Both the position numbers and the translations under genes were made by a program. This document shows, piece by piece, positions 7,209 to 7,973 of a DNA stretch of 7,973 nucleotides; position 1 is the first letter of the stretch; every line of letters starts with the position of its first letter. The stretch is from Candidatus Omnitrophota bacterium (GTDB lineage: Bacteria; Omnitrophota; Gorgyraeia; Gygaellales; Profunditerraquicolaceae). Under the pieces are notes generated by a model. That model made no database searches. It had not been told where the DNA came from and worked only from the letters and a program-made list of their open reading frames with translations. The DNA lies in NCBI GenBank assembly GCA_028714055.1, contig JAQTNB010000046.1:1-7973 (forward strand), written 5' to 3'.

Positions 7209-7973
7209 TTACCAGGCTATGTTAAACACGCGGATAAAGTTATTCCCGTCTTCCGCATCGATGAACGAAACAAAATGGCGCATGCCTTTTCCCTTGAACA
7301 GGTACAGCCGCACCAGAAGGCTTCCTCCCAGTTCACGGTCAAGAAGCAGGCATTTATACGTGCCGCTGTCGTCTTTTGCCACCATCGCCGAGAACCCGGC
7401 ATTTGCACCGCTGAGCCCCTTTTCCAGGAGTTTTCCCTCCTCGTAATAGAAAAGCGTGCGCGGGATCTGCCCCTGGGAGGAACTGATGGTCTGGTCCTTC
7501 GGATTATACACAAAGCCGTTGTCAAAGAATACGACACCCTCGTTCTCCCGGCCGCTCACCAGCGGCCCGTAGAATTGAAGCCTCCTTGAAAGCCAGGCAT
7601 CAAGGTTTTCATGCGGGACGAGGAACCCTTCCTGGTAAAACGTCTGCACCTGCTGGGTATTGCGCCCGAGTTTTGTCAGGTAATCGAGGATCCTGTCTTT
7701 CTCCTGTGAATTGAAATTCTGGGCGATATAGACCTTGGAAAAATCCCAGTTGCCCAGGTATGAGATCGCCGGCATTTTCGGGAGCATGGTGTTTTCGACG
7801 ACAAAACAGGCGCGCGGCGGCGTATAAAAAAGGATGCGCAGCACCGCTTCCGCGGACATCACCGGCAAGACCTCCAGAAGCACCTGACGGGCCTGCTCGG
7901 GCGTGGAAGGAATCAGGCTTTCCAGGAGCAGGACCGAACGCAAAGCGTCCTTAAGGTCCCTGTCGATCACTTC
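7209..7973 (-). CDS. C-terminal part of a PglB/STT3-like oligosaccharyltransferase
   Basis: The frame is open to the right edge, so 254 C-terminal residues are visible; a GTG at 7970 is probably internal. Numbering from it, CFVVENTMLPKMPAISYLG (55-73) is followed by a soluble beta-rich tail. GVVFFDNGFVYN (145-156), LFYYEEGKLL (173-182) and RELGGSLLVRLYLFKGKGMR (212-231) lead to a short end, FIRVFNIAW. Recalled from memory, the tail of Campylobacter PglB runs in the same order: a MSLIFSTVASFSF segment, an NGEIYLSNGVVL segment, VVSVNSIVEI, then MFNSAYVQMFFLG and a terminal VFKLKI. That collinearity is the reason for the call. PglB/STT3 enzymes transfer a lipid-linked oligosaccharide to asparagine on the outer face of the membrane. 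The WWDYG catalytic motif and membrane domain would be upstream, outside the window. TAA precedes the next ATG by six bases. It could instead be a related GT-C protein with a similar tail. Confidence 0.65.
   Translation of the reverse strand, partial: EVIDRDLKDALRSVLLLESLIPSTPEQARQVLLEVLPVMSAEAVLRILFYTPPRACFVVENTMLPKMPAISYLGNWDFSKVYIAQNFNSQEKDRILDYLTKLGRNTQQVQTFYQEGFLVPHENLDAWLSRRLQFYGPLVSGRENEGVVFFDNGFVYNPKDQTISSSQGQIPRTLFYYEEGKLLEKGLSGANAGFSAMVAKDDSGTYKCLLLDRELGGSLLVRLYLFKGKGMRHFVSFIDAEDGNNFIRVFNIAW

Noticed and set aside
7970..7973. GTG at 7970 as the true start of the STT3-like gene
   Set aside because: The frame continues to the window edge, there is no room to see a ribosome binding site, and the family is much longer with its membrane domain ahead of this part. 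The gene is more likely cut by the edge.

Overview
All eight recognisable genes in this window lie on the minus strand, so transcription runs from high to low coordinates. The plus strand holds no gene I can support. The DNA looks like a Gram-negative-type bacterium from an uncultured lineage: tightly packed reading frames with ATGA overlaps, Shine-Dalgarno sequences, a sigma70-like promoter, many polyisoprenyl-phosphate-type glycosyltransferases and an ExeA/GspA-like ATPase. The mix resembles candidate phyla such as Omnitrophota, but that placement is an inference with low to moderate confidence. No tRNA, rRNA, insertion sequence or CRISPR array was seen.

Region 1 (7973 down to 1215) is a six-gene run whose members overlap or sit within 6 bp of each other, so it is very probably one transcription unit entering from outside the window. 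In transcription order it holds: the C-terminal part of a protein resembling an STT3/PglB-type oligosaccharyltransferase; a dolichyl-phosphate-mannose-synthase-like GT2 enzyme with four C-terminal membrane helices; a polytopic GT-C (ArnT/PMT-like) glycosyltransferase; a second membrane-anchored GT2 glycosyltransferase; a B12-binding-fold radical SAM protein; and a class I SAM-dependent methyltransferase. The simplest model is a glycan assembly and transfer locus. The GT2 enzymes would build a lipid-linked glycan and a polyprenyl-phosphate sugar at the cytoplasmic face. The GT-C enzyme would use the latter on the far side of the membrane, and the STT3-like enzyme would move the glycan to protein. 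The radical SAM protein and methyltransferase could modify the sugar or its lipid carrier.

Region 2 (1214 to 1080) is a 135 bp intergenic gap. It has a good promoter reading leftwards (TTGACA, 17 bp, TATATA) and an imperfect dyad near the predicted transcription start. No convincing terminator for region 1 is visible.

Region 3 (1079 to 1) is a second unit: an 81-residue MerR-type DNA-binding protein with no effector domain, then, 33 bp later, an ExeA/GspA-like AAA ATPase that runs off the left edge. The ATPase family is usually tied to secretion, pilus or exosortase/EPS loci, so the window may join a glycosylation cluster to an envelope or secretion cluster.
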